This document shows positions 8,858-19,249 of a stretch of 39,522 bases of DNA, piece by piece; positions within the stretch are counted from its first letter, which is position 1; the number at the start of each line of letters is the position of its first letter. Position numbers and translations under genes: made by a program. Under the pieces are notes generated by a model. It worked only from the letters and a program-made list of their open reading frames with translations. It made no database searches and was not told the origin of the DNA. The stretch is from Candidatus Parcubacteria bacterium. GTDB lineage: Bacteria; Patescibacteriota; Saccharimonadia; Saccharimonadales; 2-12-FULL-41-12. The stretch lies in the NCBI GenBank assembly GCA_019347895.1, contig JAHWKM010000012.1, forward strand, positions 1-39,522, given 5' to 3'.

Positions 8858-11344
8858 ATGTCTCTTAAGGAATACAAGTCAAAACGTTCATTTGACTCAA
8901 CCCCTGAACCCGCCGGACAGTCTGAGGCCGGCCAAGACCAGCAGCTGAGGTTCGTAGTGCAAAAGCACGACGCCTCGCACTTGCACTATGACGTGCGGCT
9001 GGAAAATGCCGGGGTACTGGTCAGCTGGGCCGTACCCAAAGGGCCTTCGCTCAATCCCAAGGACAAACGCCTGGCAATGATGACCGAAGACCACCCCTAT
9101 GATTACCAGTATTTCGAAGGCTTGATTCCCAAGGGCAATTACGGCGCCGGCCAAGTTATAGTTTGGGACAGCGGTACCTATGAACTGGTTGGCGAGGGTA
9201 GCAAAACCGACCAGGAAAAAGCTTTTAAAAAAGGCCTGCAGGAAGGCAAAATTTCCTTTATATTACATGGCAGGAAACTAAAGGGAGAATTCACGCTGGT
9301 TAAAAGCCCGAAGCCCAACCAGCCAAACAGCTGGCTGATGATAAAAAAGGCTGACCAATATTCCAGCCAACGAGACATTACCAAAGAAGACCGCTCGGTT
9401 ATCAGCAACATGCAGGTGGAAGAAATAAATGAAACAGAGACTTTTAACTGGGAAGAGTGGCAAGATTGCATTGCTAACTATGAGCTGCCCAAACGGGATA
9501 TGCCGACCCGTGTTGAGCCGATGCTGGCTACGCTTATTGATGGGCCGTTTTCTGATAATAATTGGATTTTCGAAGTCAAATGGGACGGCTATCGGGCCAC
9601 GGCCCGGATTAGCGGCGGCAAGGTAGCGTTGCAATCGCGCAACCAAAAAAGTTTTAACAGCAAATACCCTGCGATTGTTGAGTCGCTGCAAAAAGTTTCG
9701 GTGCCGGCGGTGATGGACGGCGAAGTCGTGGTTCTCAGAAAAAACGGCTTGTCCAGTTTTAGCGACCTGCAAAACTACGATTTTAAAGCCAATGCGCATT
9801 TAGTTTATTACGCCTTTGATCTTCTCTGGCTGGATGGTTACGATATGACCAACGCGCCTTTGCACCTGCGCAAAACATTTCTTAAAAAAATTTTGCCGGC
9901 CACCGACAATGTACGGTTCAGCGACCATGTCACGGGCCGAGGGGAAGAATTTTTTGAAGCGGCTTGCCGGCAAAACCTGGAAGGCATTATAGCCAAGCAA
10001 TCAACCGGCACATATCACATGGGCAAAAGGGTGAAATCCTGGCTCAAAATTAAAACAGTTAAACGCCAAGAGACGGTCATCGGCGGTTTTACCGAGCCCC
10101 GGGGCGGCCGGAAGGGCCTGGGCGCTTTGATTTTGGGAGTTCACAAGGATAACGATCTGGTTTATGTGGGCCACTCCGGCACGGGCCTGTCCGACAAAGA
10201 GCTGATTGATATAAGGCAAGAACTGGAGACCATGGAGCAAAAAACCAGCCCTTTTAAAACGCCGCCCAAACCCAACGCGCCGGTGCATTGGGTCAAACCG
10301 AAGCTTTTGTGCGAAGTAGCTTTTTCTGAGTGGACAAATGACGGGCAAATGCGCCATCCGAAAATAGTCGGTCTGCGTACAGATAAGCCGGCCAGCGAAA
10401 TTGTGCGGGAACAGCCGGTTAAAAAACAAGAGGCGCTAAAGGAAAAAACCCCCGCCTCGAAAGTAGAATTCACTAACCGGGATAAAATTTTCTGGCCGGA
10501 CTTGGGCCTGCACAAAGGCGACCTTATAGATTATTACCAAACCATGGCCGGCAAAATAATGCCTTACGTGAAGAACCGTCCAATGACCCTGCTGCGCCAT
10601 CCGAACGGCCTCCGCGGCAATCCGTTTTTTCAAAAACACATGGACCAACCCCTGCCGCACGGTTTTAAAACTTTCCGGCGATATTCGGAGTCCAATAAAA
10701 AAGATATCGATTATTTTGTCTGCGACAGCCAAGACGCGCTGCTCTACATGATCCAGCTAGGCTGTATCGAGATAAATCCTTGGAACTCTACCGTCAACTT
10801 GCCGGAAAATCCGGATTGGCTGGTGCTGGACCTCGATCCCGAAGGTATTGGTTTTGAGGCGGTAATTCAGACAGCTTTGGAGACTAAAAAACTGCTGGAT
10901 GAGCTCAAGCTGCCCGCATTTGTTAAAACTTCGGGTAAAACCGGTATGCATATTTATCTGCCGACAAAAACGCGTTACGACTATGACCAGGTTCGCCGGT
11001 TTAGCGAACTACTAGCCCGCCTGGTGGTTCAGCGGCTGCCGGATATAACCAGCGTGGAGCGCTCGCCTTCTAAGCGCCAGGGCAAAGTTTATGTTGATTT
11101 TCTGCAAAACCGGGTCGGCCAAACTTTGGCGGCACCGTTTTCGGTCCGTCCGACTCCAGAGGCGACGATATCCATGCCGCTGGATTGGAGTGAAGTTAAC
11201 AAAAAGCTGCTTCCTGAAAACTTTACGCTTCAAAACGCCGGCCAGGTTTTAAGCCGGCGGACAAATCCATGGCAGGATTTTTTCAGCTCGAGGATTTCCA
11301 TAGAAGACGCCGTAGAGGCAATAGAAGCCAGTGGCCAAGGCTGA
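8858..11344 (+). CDS. ligD: ATP-dependent DNA ligase D, domain order phosphoesterase-ligase-polymerase
   Basis: PE domain (FVVQKHDASHLHYDVRLE), ligase (FEVKWDGYRATARI with catalytic Lys), POL domain (FTNRDKIFWPDLGLHKGDLIDYY, LDLDPEGIGF). Confidence 0.96.
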   Translation: MSLKEYKSKRSFDSTPEPAGQSEAGQDQQLRFVVQKHDASHLHYDVRLENAGVLVSWAVPKGPSLNPKDKRLAMMTEDHPYDYQYFEGLIPKGNYGAGQVIVWDSGTYELVGEGSKTDQEKAFKKGLQEGKISFILHGRKLKGEFTLVKSPKPNQPNSWLMIKKADQYSSQRDITKEDRSVISNMQVEEINETETFNWEEWQDCIANYELPKRDMPTRVEPMLATLIDGPFSDNNWIFEVKWDGYRATARISGGKVALQSRNQKSFNSKYPAIVESLQKVSVPAVMDGEVVVLRKNGLSSFSDLQNYDFKANAHLVYYAFDLLWLDGYDMTNAPLHLRKTFLKKILPATDNVRFSDHVTGRGEEFFEAACRQNLEGIIAKQSTGTYHMGKRVKSWLKIKTVKRQETVIGGFTEPRGGRKGLGALILGVHKDNDLVYVGHSGTGLSDKELIDIRQELETMEQKTSPFKTPPKPNAPVHWVKPKLLCEVAFSEWTNDGQMRHPKIVGLRTDKPASEIVREQPVKKQEALKEKTPASKVEFTNRDKIFWPDLGLHKGDLIDYYQTMAGKIMPYVKNRPMTLLRHPNGLRGNPFFQKHMDQPLPHGFKTFRRYSESNKKDIDYFVCDSQDALLYMIQLGCIEINPWNSTVNLPENPDWLVLDLDPEGIGFEAVIQTALETKKLLDELKLPAFVKTSGKTGMHIYLPTKTRYDYDQVRRFSELLARLVVQRLPDITSVERSPSKRQGKVYVDFLQNRVGQTLAAPFSVRPTPEATISMPLDWSEVNKKLLPENFTLQNAGQVLSRRTNPWQDFFSSRISIEDAVEAIEASGQG

Positions 11345-11375
11345 AATATAATTTGGGTAATTTTAGCGTTAGTGG

Positions 11376-11381
11376 TATAAT
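11376..11381 (+). promoter_or_regulatory. Candidate extended -10 element (TGGTATAAT) for the ABC exporter transcript
   Basis: gttagtggTATAATgc, ~170 nt upstream of the GTG start at 11551. Confidence 0.45.
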
Positions 11382-11550
11382 GCTTCCCTACATAGTAAAT
11401 TTAAGGAAGGGCCGGCTAGAAAAATGTTGAGCAACACATCTAAAACCTTATTCAACCGATTGTCGGCTTATTCCGACTCTCTTTAGAAAAATTACATTTA
11501 AATAACTTTTAGTCAGTAGCATTAGCAAATGCTGGTTTTAGGAGGAACCA

Positions 11551-13338
11551 GTGGATAAAAATTCGACCAAACAAACCTTGAGGGTGTATTGGCAGCACGC
11601 CTGGAAGTACAAGCGCTACCTTATACCTTTGCTTATAACTTCACCGTTAGCGACAGTAGGCCTGCGCTTGCTGCCGCCGCTTATCGCCGCTGAAATTATC
11701 CGTCGGCTGGGAGCCGGTGAGTTTATTGCCGGTGACTTTTGGGCCAGCTTCGGCGGTAACATCGTAATTTATGCCATCATTAGCATCTTGGGCGGGATTG
11801 TTTTTACCAGATTGGATTTGTATCTAATGTGGAAACTTGAAAGCTATGTTAACAGAGATTTGGGCCGCACAATGTTTAATCATTACATGAAACTGGACAG
11901 CGGCTTCCACGAAAGCAGCTTTGGAGGTTCGCTGGTATCGCGCGTCAATAAACTGATTGGCAGCTACATTCGATTTGCCGATACAGTTCTTTTTCAACTT
12001 ATACCCACCATAACCAGCTTCTTCTTCATTATGATAGTAATGTATCCCCGCTCACCGGCGTTCGTCTACAGTTTTGTGTTGCTTTCCACTTTATATATAG
12101 CTATCACTTACGCCTTTAGCAAGAAAGTCCGTAAACTGTCGGCAATTGAATCCGATGCTGACCATAAAACTACCGGTGCCTTGGCTGACGCGGTTACTAA
12201 TGTCCTGGCCATCAAAAGTTTTGCTTCCTGGAAATACGAGAAGAAAAAGTTCGCGGGCATTTCGGAAAATACCCGGCAGCGTTCGCTGGAGGTAATGCAC
12301 GCCACGTTGGTGCGGGATTTCTTTGCGTCGATCATTACAAGCTCCTTGCAGGTCGCGGCTGTAGTCGTGGCGGTAATTGCTATAGTCGAGAGAAACGCTG
12401 ATTTAGCCACTGTGTTTTTGATGCTTTCATACGCTTCGCTGATTGCCGATTATCTCTGGCAGTTTAGCTCGCAAATCTTGCGTAATTTCAGCCGGTCAAT
12501 GGGCGACGCTCAGCGGGCCGTAAAAACCTTAGGCAGAAAGCCGAAAATTGTTGACCCTGACCATCCGGAAAAACTAAAAATATCAAAAGGCAATATAGAA
12601 TTCAAGGACGTCACTTTCGACCACGAAGAATTAAGAGAAAAACAAGAAGCCTTGTTTCATAACTTGAATATTTCTATAAAGCAGGGCGAAAAAGTCGGCT
12701 TGGTCGGCCATTCCGGCGGCGGCAAAACTACCATTACCAAATTGCTGCTGCGTTACATGGATACCGATGATGGAGAGATATTGATTGACTCTCAGAACAT
12801 TGCCAAAATTTCGCAAGACGACCTGCGAAAGGTTATTACTTACGTCCCGCAAGAACCGTTGCTGTTCCACCGCAGCCTGGCCGAAAATATAGCCTATGGA
12901 AAGAAAAACGCTACTCATGACGAGATAGTAAAAGCTTCCAAGATGGCGCATGCCCATGAATTTATAAGCAAGCTGCCAGATAGGTATGAAACCTTGGTTG
13001 GAGAACGCGGCGTTAAATTATCCGGAGGCCAAAGGCAGCGGGTGGCAATTGCCCGGGCCATGCTTAAAGACGCGCCGATTTTGCTGCTGGACGAAGCTAC
13101 CAGCGCGCTGGATTCCGAATCCGAAAAGCTGATCCAAGCTGCTCTATGGAAATTAATGGAGGGCAAAACCGCCATTGTCATAGCCCACAGGCTCAGCACG
13201 ATTCAGAAAATGGACAGAATACTGGTGCTGGAAAACGGTGAAATAGTCGAAGCCGGCTCGCACAAACAATTAATAAAAAATAAAGCAATTTACGCCGAAC
13301 TTTGGAAACACCAATCCGGCGGATTTCTGGAAGATTAG
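11551..13338 (+). CDS. ABC exporter, fused permease/ATPase (MsbA/multidrug type)
   Basis: TM domain followed by Walker A GHSGGGKTT, signature LSGGQRQRVAIARA, Walker B ILLLDEATSAL; GTG start with SD aggagg. Confidence 0.93.
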   Translation: MDKNSTKQTLRVYWQHAWKYKRYLIPLLITSPLATVGLRLLPPLIAAEIIRRLGAGEFIAGDFWASFGGNIVIYAIISILGGIVFTRLDLYLMWKLESYVNRDLGRTMFNHYMKLDSGFHESSFGGSLVSRVNKLIGSYIRFADTVLFQLIPTITSFFFIMIVMYPRSPAFVYSFVLLSTLYIAITYAFSKKVRKLSAIESDADHKTTGALADAVTNVLAIKSFASWKYEKKKFAGISENTRQRSLEVMHATLVRDFFASIITSSLQVAAVVVAVIAIVERNADLATVFLMLSYASLIADYLWQFSSQILRNFSRSMGDAQRAVKTLGRKPKIVDPDHPEKLKISKGNIEFKDVTFDHEELREKQEALFHNLNISIKQGEKVGLVGHSGGGKTTITKLLLRYMDTDDGEILIDSQNIAKISQDDLRKVITYVPQEPLLFHRSLAENIAYGKKNATHDEIVKASKMAHAHEFISKLPDRYETLVGERGVKLSGGQRQRVAIARAMLKDAPILLLDEATSALDSESEKLIQAALWKLMEGKTAIVIAHRLSTIQKMDRILVLENGEIVEAGSHKQLIKNKAIYAELWKHQSGGFLED

Positions 13339-13415
13339 ATTTGCTGCTGATCTGTATGATTGAAAAGAACTATTAATTGAATTGCAGCTAGAACATTGGT
13401 AATAATTATACCTAG

Positions 13416-13754
13416 ATGGAAGTTGGAGAAAGGATAAATCAGCCGGTCGGAGAAGTTAGTGGGCAAAATGGCTTGCATTTATCGGGAAATTTTATGAAGC
13501 GGGCTGGAGGAGCTGTCTTAGCTTTGCTTGCTGTTGGGGTAATTGCGCCCACCCAATTCTCAGAAGCTCCCGATAAACTTCCAACTCCAAAGGAAGTTGA
13601 AATAAAATCTGGCGGTGAAGATGACTGTAGTACATTTAGACATATGAAAAACGGGCGATTCTTTGGCATTGCTTGCGCCAGCCGGGGAGACAGGTCGATA
13701 CCTGTTGGCTATAATCAAGAATACAAAAGGTGGGTTTACGCTCATTTATATTAA
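13416..13754 (+). CDS. Hypothetical exported protein, N-terminal part (probably frame-split with the following ORF)
   Basis: Hydrophobic segment AGGAVLALLAVGVIAPT; ORF runs into 13663..14265 in another frame with overlap. Confidence 0.5.
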   Translation: MEVGERINQPVGEVSGQNGLHLSGNFMKRAGGAVLALLAVGVIAPTQFSEAPDKLPTPKEVEIKSGGEDDCSTFRHMKNGRFFGIACASRGDRSIPVGYNQEYKRWVYAHLY

Positions 13755-14265
13755 AAAAGACGGCGTATTTAAATGTGGTTACATAAGGCCTATATTGCCA
13801 AGGCTAAAAAATATACACGTAAAAAAAGAGCATGGCAGCAAATCACTCAATCAGGGGGCTTCTTTTTGCGTGAATGATAAAAATAAGGTGAAAAGCCCAA
13901 CCCATTATTTATACAAGCATAATTGCGGGCAAAAAAAGAATGGAAGAGATAAATGCAGTGATGGATCCTTCAAAAAAATAAACGAGTCATGCGATGGCTT
14001 GGAAAGGCGATCGTACGGTAATTTTACTCCCCGCGGCCCTAAGCCTCATTTCTTGAATGTCTATGGCGCGAAAAATAAAAAAGCACTTACTTTCCTCAGA
14101 AGTAAAAACTTGGATGTGACAGGAGCTTACCAGCGTTTTGTGGTAAAGCGAGGCGGTATTGAGAAAGGCAAAAAGTTCCAGGCAGCTGTGGTAAGAACAG
14201 AAGCTGTTGATGGAAACATAGGATGGAGCTATATGAGGCGAAAGTGCGGTGAGTGGGATAATTAA
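13663..14265 (+). CDS. Hypothetical Cys-containing protein, C-terminal part of the frame-split gene
   Basis: Long ORF with no antisense competitor; continues naturally after a +1 shift near 13750. Confidence 0.5.
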   Translation: MALLAPAGETGRYLLAIIKNTKGGFTLIYIKKDGVFKCGYIRPILPRLKNIHVKKEHGSKSLNQGASFCVNDKNKVKSPTHYLYKHNCGQKKNGRDKCSDGSFKKINESCDGLERRSYGNFTPRGPKPHFLNVYGAKNKKALTFLRSKNLDVTGAYQRFVVKRGGIEKGKKFQAAVVRTEAVDGNIGWSYMRRKCGEWDN

Positions 14266-14456
14266 TTTGGAACATCCCTAAAACTGGCAGTAAACTCAGT
14301 ACTTGGAAGCACCAATCCGGCGGATTTATAGAAGAGTAAACCGAGGCTATAGAGGATAATTTGGGGTAGCGAATTTAACTAATAAGTTTTCAAATGCTTG
14401 GGCAGATCAATTTTTTTCCTGGCCTGCGCCGACTTCAAGTTCAACCATATATAGGT

Positions 14457-15152
14457 CTATTCAGAGGTTTTATCCTCTGTTTCGGCAGGTTCCGGAGCTG
14501 TTTCGCCGGCTTCCTCAACCTCGGCTGGTTCTTCTTCGACGGCACCTTCGGCGGCAGCTTGTTCTTCCAGGGCGGCGTCGGCTTCGGCTACTTGATCTCT
14601 CGGTGTTTCGACAGAGGCTATTAAGTGGTCCTGGTCGGTTTTTACGGTGACGTTTGACGGAACCTTGATGTCGCTGACATGTAATCTGTCGCCGGCTTCG
14701 ATTAAGGTTGAGCCGTCAACTTCGATAGAATCCAGCAGGTCTTTTGGCAAGGCTTCCACCTCCAGATAATCAAGATGAGTCAAAACCAGCAGGTTGGCGC
14801 GGGCGGCTGGAATTTCATCGCTAAGTTTTATCGGCACCTCGGCGGTTACTTTTTCGTCTTCCTTAATTGACTGAAAAACCGCGTGATAAAATGAATAACT
14901 GGCCGGGGCATTAGTTACTTCCTTGATGATAGTGGTATATTTTTTGCCGTCGACGTCCAGTTTGATGGCATGGTGCCGGCCAGCGGCCGAAAAAGCTTTT
15001 TTAAACAGGGCCGAATCAACTGACACGTGCAGCGACTCGCCGCCTCTTTGATGAACAACAGCCGGAGTGTATCCTTCGCGGCGCAAGCGCCTTACCTGCT
15101 TGCCTAGAACATTGCGTTTTTGGGCAGTCAGGGTTATATCGGCTTTACTCAT
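14457..15152 (-). CDS. rplY: 50S ribosomal protein L25/general stress protein CTC
   Basis: ITLTAQKRNVLGKQVRRLRREGYTPAVVHQRG and beta-barrel domain with acidic C-terminal tail. Confidence 0.9.
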   Translation of the reverse strand: MSKADITLTAQKRNVLGKQVRRLRREGYTPAVVHQRGGESLHVSVDSALFKKAFSAAGRHHAIKLDVDGKKYTTIIKEVTNAPASYSFYHAVFQSIKEDEKVTAEVPIKLSDEIPAARANLLVLTHLDYLEVEALPKDLLDSIEVDGSTLIEAGDRLHVSDIKVPSNVTVKTDQDHLIASVETPRDQVAEADAALEEQAAAEGAVEEEPAEVEEAGETAPEPAETEDKTSE

Positions 15153-15239
15153 CTAATCTGTGATCTCCAAATCTTTAAGAAGTAATTTGAGGCTATTATA
15201 ACACACATTGAAGGTTGCCTTGCTGTTATACTTGATCTA

Positions 15240-15869
15240 ATGTCGTTCCTCGAACCAAATGAGTTGATCAAAGCTGGCGGCTTGGCCTTGATTGCCTTCA
15301 TTGTTTTTGCCGAGAGCGGTCTGCTTTTTGGGTTTTTCTTCCCTGGTGATACGCTGCTATTTGCTGCCGGGGTACTTGCCGCTACCGGAGAATTCAACAT
15401 AGTGGAAGTAACGGCGGTAATTGTTTTTGCCGCGATAGCCGGCGGCTACTCCGGTTATTGGATCGGCAAAAAGGCCGGGCCAAAGCTGTTTAAAAAAGAG
15501 GAAGGCATCATCTTTCGCCGCGAATACATTGAACGCAGCGAAAGGTTTTATGAAAAGCATGGCGGCAAAACAATCATGTTCGCCCGCTTCATACCGGTTA
15601 TCCGCACCTTCGCGCCAGTCGTGGCCGGCATTGGCAATATGAACCAAGCCAAATTCATGTTCTACAATGTTGTTGGAGCCGCTTTTTGGGGAATCAGCAT
15701 AACCCTGGCCGGATTTTTCTTCGGCAGTAAAATCCCCAATATTGAAGCTTACGTATTCCCTATCCTTTTGTTAGCCATGGCCTTAACGGTCAGCCCGACC
15801 ATCTATCACATCTTAAAAGACCCGCGCGCCCGCCAAAAAATCGCCGAAAAACTACGCCGCATTCTGTAA
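15240..15869 (+). CDS. DedA family (VTT/SNARE-associated) membrane protein
   Basis: FAESGLLFGFFFPGDTLLFAAG and FARFIPVIRTFAPVVAGIGNM motifs. Confidence 0.93.
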   Translation: MSFLEPNELIKAGGLALIAFIVFAESGLLFGFFFPGDTLLFAAGVLAATGEFNIVEVTAVIVFAAIAGGYSGYWIGKKAGPKLFKKEEGIIFRREYIERSERFYEKHGGKTIMFARFIPVIRTFAPVVAGIGNMNQAKFMFYNVVGAAFWGISITLAGFFFGSKIPNIEAYVFPILLLAMALTVSPTIYHILKDPRARQKIAEKLRRIL

Positions 15870-16340
15870 TGCTACTTCTGTTTCGGATACTAAAGCAAGC
15901 CTACCGGTTTCAACAGCTAAAGAATATTCCGGCCCGTAATGGGAGCCATGGTAATTAGGATTGTTTCCAAAGATTTCTCTCCGCGCTCCACGCCAATGGG
16001 CTGCTTGAAGAGTTTCATGGCCGAGAGATAAAAATTGTAATTTTGGAAGCCATTTTGCCGATCGGTATTTATCTGAGTATATTTTTGCATTTTCTCGTCC
16101 TCTAGCAGCCCAAAGAGTAGCTATATTAGGATGATTTTTTGGATCTTCGATTTCCCGGTTTACCAGTGCATCATATATAATAATAAAATCAGCAATAGCA
16201 TTTTCTTGAGATTGTATAAAATCGGCTTCAAACGGATCCTCTTCTTTAAATGGTGTTTGAGTAGTAACATGTAATAACCTGCAGGCTTCGAAAGACATGA
16301 CTTCCAGTTTTGTATCACCCATTTCTAAAGCACTTAACAT
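15852..16340 (-). CDS. Hypothetical protein, 162 aa
   Basis: Only long ORF in the segment; 18-bp convergent overlap with the dedA gene. Confidence 0.55.
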   Translation of the reverse strand: MLSALEMGDTKLEVMSFEACRLLHVTTQTPFKEEDPFEADFIQSQENAIADFIIIYDALVNREIEDPKNHPNIATLWAARGRENAKIYSDKYRSAKWLPKLQFLSLGHETLQAAHWRGARREIFGNNPNYHGSHYGPEYSLAVETGRLALVSETEVALQNAA

Positions 16341-16348
16341 GTAAAATA

Positions 16349-19156
16349 TTATAGCATATTCTTAAGAAATTGGCCAGTATAGCTTTTGGTGTTTTTGGCT
16401 ACTTTCTCGGGCGTGCCCTCGGCTATAATCCGGCCGCCGGCTTCGCCGCCTTCGGGCCCCATGTCGATCACGTGGTCGGCGGATTTTATGACGTCTAAGT
16501 TGTGCTCGATAACTATCATACTGTTGCCCGCCTCTACCAGCGCGTGCAAAACATTTAGCAGTTTATCAACGTCAGCCATATGCAGCCCGGTAGTCGGCTC
16601 GTCCAACACATAGAGCGTCCGGCCGGTCGGCCGCTTGGACAGCTCGCTAGCCAACTTGATTCTTTGCGCTTCCCCACCAGAAAGTGTAGTGGCCGGCTGG
16701 CCCAGGGCAATGTAGCTTAGGCCGACGTCGACCAGCGTCTGCAGCTTGCGGGCAATTGCCGGAATATTGGCGAAGAATTCCAACGCTTCTTCGCAGGTCA
16801 TACTCAGCACGTCGCTGATGTTTTTGTCTTTGTAATGAATCTCCAGGGCTTCGCGGTTATAACGCTTGCCCTTGCAGACTTCGCAGGTCACGTAAACATC
16901 CGGCAAGAAGTGCATTTCAATTTTGATAATCCCATCACCGGCACAGTTTTCGCAGCGCCCGCCTTTGACGTTAAAGCTAAAGCGCCCCGGGCTGTAGCCA
17001 CGCAGCTTGGACTCCGGCATAGCAGCAAACAAGTCACGGATCGGCGTAAAAAGTCCGGTGTAGGTGGCCGGGTTGGATCTGGGCGTGCGGCCTATCGGCG
17101 ATTGGTCGATCACTATTACTTTGTCTAATTCTTTTATCCCTTGGATTTCATCATGCTTGCCGGGAACGCTGTGGGAACGCATTAATCTGGCTGAGAGTTC
17201 TTTGGACAAAATGTCGTTGATCAAGCTGGATTTACCGGAGCCGGATACGCCGCTCACTACCACTAATTTGCCTAGCGGAATATCAAGATTGAAGTTTTTA
17301 AGGTTATTTTCCCGGGCGCCTAAAATACTTAGTTTGCGGCCGTTGCCTCTTCGGCGTTTTTTAGGAACGGCGATTTGTTTTTTGCCGCTTAAATAATGGC
17401 CGGTAATGCTAAGCGTGTTACCTGCGACTTCGTCCGGTGTGCCCTGCGAGATAACTTCGCCGCCGTGCACGCCGGCGCCCGGACCGATGTCCAGCACATG
17501 GTCGGACGTTCTGATGGTTTCTTCGTCATGCTCCACCACAATCACCGTGTTGCCAAGGTCACGCAAGTTTTTAAGCGTCTTGATAAGCCGGTTATTGTCG
17601 CGCTGATGCAGACCGATACTTGGCTCGTCCAATACGTACAAAACTCCTTGCAGTCCGCTGCCGATTTGGGTCGCCAGCCGGATTCGCTGAGCTTCCCCGC
17701 CGGACAGCGACACCGCACTGCGCAGCAAGCTCAGATAATTCAGGCCAACGTCTTGCAAGAATTTCAAGCGGGCATTTATTTCTTTTAAAATTTGCCTGGC
17801 AATCATCTCCTCCTTGCTTTCCAGGGTTAAACCCTGGAAAAAGGATTTGGCGTCGTCGATTGAGAGGTCGCAGATATCCATAATGGATTTACCTTTGACG
17901 GTGATGGCCAGCACTTCCGGTTTAAGCCTTCTGCCCCGGCAGGCATGGCAGGGCCGCTCCTGCATAAAACGCTCGATGTCCCGGCGCATAAAATCGCTGT
18001 CGGTTTCTTTGTGGCGGCGCTCCAGATTCGGTATAACTCCTTCATAAGTCGTATCGTAGCTGCGGCCCATTCCCAGCTTGACCCTAAAAGTTTCCTCGCC
18101 GGTACCATAAAGAATTGTGTCCAGGTCATCTTGCTTGAGTGCACTGGTCGGCACGTGCAGCGAGAAATTATAGCGATCTGCCACGGCTTGCATTTTTTTC
18201 ATGTACCAGGCATCGGAATTTACCCTGTTAAATGGGCGAATTGCCCCCTCGGCAATAGTTAGCCGTCCGTTGGGAATTACTAAATCCGGGTCTACTTCCA
18301 GTCGGTTGCCCAAACCAGTACAAACCAGACAAGCGCCATGCGGACTGTTAAAACTAAACGTTCGCGGCTCTAGCTCCGGAATCTGAGCCTCCGGGTGGTC
18401 AATGCAAGCATACATTAGGCTGTATTGATGTTCCGATTTATCATCGGCATTCACAACCAGCAGGCGCCCGTCGGCCAGCTCCAAAGCTTGTTCTATGCTC
18501 TGGGTTAGCCGGCCGCGGCTTTCTTCGTCATTGACGACGCGGTCAACTACGACTTCTATTCTATGCTTGTATTTTTTATCCAGATGGGGCCATTCGTCCA
18601 GCGAGTAAACTACGCCGTCCACGCGGGCACGGGCAAATCCGGCGCGGGCAAATTGTTCCGGCACGTGTTCAAACTGCCCTTTTTTGTCAATTACTATAGG
18701 GGCCAGCACCATGAGCTTGGCATTTTTATTATTATGAACTACTTGGTCGACTATCATAGTGGGGTTGGACCGTTCGACGGTTTTGCCGCAAACCGGGCAA
18801 TGCGGCGTGCCAATGCGGGCAAATAGCAAACGCAAATAATCATAAATTTCGGTGACGGTAGCTACGGTACTGCGCGGATTGCGGCTGGTGGATTTTTGGT
18901 CAATGGATATGGCGGGAGAAAGCCCGTCTATTTGGTCAACGTCCGGCTTTTCCATCAGGCCGAGGAACTGCCGGGCATAAGCGCTCAAGCTTTCTACATA
19001 ACGGCGTTGGCCTTCGGCGTATATCGTGTCAAAAGCCAGCGACGATTTACCGGAGCCGGACAAGCCGGTAATAACCACCAGCTTGTTCCGCGGTATGTCC
19101 ACACTGATGTTTTTTAGGTTGTGTTCCCTCGCTCCTTTGATACATATGTATTCCAT
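16349..19156 (-). CDS. uvrA: Excinuclease ABC subunit A (start likely at [14 protein letters not shown] rather than the ORF-track M)
   Basis: [58 protein letters not shown]; two ABC modules, Zn fingers. Confidence 0.97.
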   Translation of the reverse strand: MEYICIKGAREHNLKNISVDIPRNKLVVITGLSGSGKSSLAFDTIYAEGQRRYVESLSAYARQFLGLMEKPDVDQIDGLSPAISIDQKSTSRNPRSTVATVTEIYDYLRLLFARIGTPHCPVCGKTVERSNPTMIVDQVVHNNKNAKLMVLAPIVIDKKGQFEHVPEQFARAGFARARVDGVVYSLDEWPHLDKKYKHRIEVVVDRVVNDEESRGRLTQSIEQALELADGRLLVVNADDKSEHQYSLMYACIDHPEAQIPELEPRTFSFNSPHGACLVCTGLGNRLEVDPDLVIPNGRLTIAEGAIRPFNRVNSDAWYMKKMQAVADRYNFSLHVPTSALKQDDLDTILYGTGEETFRVKLGMGRSYDTTYEGVIPNLERRHKETDSDFMRRDIERFMQERPCHACRGRRLKPEVLAITVKGKSIMDICDLSIDDAKSFFQGLTLESKEEMIARQILKEINARLKFLQDVGLNYLSLLRSAVSLSGGEAQRIRLATQIGSGLQGVLYVLDEPSIGLHQRDNNRLIKTLKNLRDLGNTVIVVEHDEETIRTSDHVLDIGPGAGVHGGEVISQGTPDEVAGNTLSITGHYLSGKKQIAVPKKRRRGNGRKLSILGARENNLKNFNLDIPLGKLVVVSGVSGSGKSSLINDILSKELSARLMRSHSVPGKHDEIQGIKELDKVIVIDQSPIGRTPRSNPATYTGLFTPIRDLFAAMPESKLRGYSPGRFSFNVKGGRCENCAGDGIIKIEMHFLPDVYVTCEVCKGKRYNREALEIHYKDKNISDVLSMTCEEALEFFANIPAIARKLQTLVDVGLSYIALGQPATTLSGGEAQRIKLASELSKRPTGRTLYVLDEPTTGLHMADVDKLLNVLHALVEAGNSMIVIEHNLDVIKSADHVIDMGPEGGEAGGRIIAEGTPEKVAKNTKSYTGQFLKNML

Positions 19157-19211
19157 GAGGCGAATAGTATACGCTGTTTCCCTAACTTTTTCCAGTCCTT
19201 TTTGCGGTCTC

Positions 19212-19241
19212 TTGACAACAAAGGAAAAACTTAAGCATAGT
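19212..19241 (+). promoter_or_regulatory. Candidate sigma70-type promoter (TTGACA - 18 nt - CATAGT)
   Basis: Consensus -35 TTGACA at 19212-19217; the ATG of a 51-aa ORF follows at 19250, so the transcript could be nearly leaderless. Confidence 0.35.
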
Positions 19242-19249
19242 ATAAGAAT

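Noticed and set aside
10001-10429. Antisense ORFs opposite ligD, uvrA, ftsA-like and other genes listed in the six-frame track
   Set aside because: They lie opposite genes with strong family motifs and lack their own recognisable features; typical shadow ORFs in moderately GC-rich codons.
14338-14352. accgaggctata as a third copy of the 41-bp repeat
   Set aside because: Only about 10 nt match the start of the repeat; indistinguishable from chance.
14462-14479. CAGAGG-TTTTAT-CCTCTG hairpin as a terminator for rplY
   Set aside because: It lies inside the last codons of the L25/CTC reading frame and lacks a downstream T-tract on the minus strand; left as possible but unsupported.
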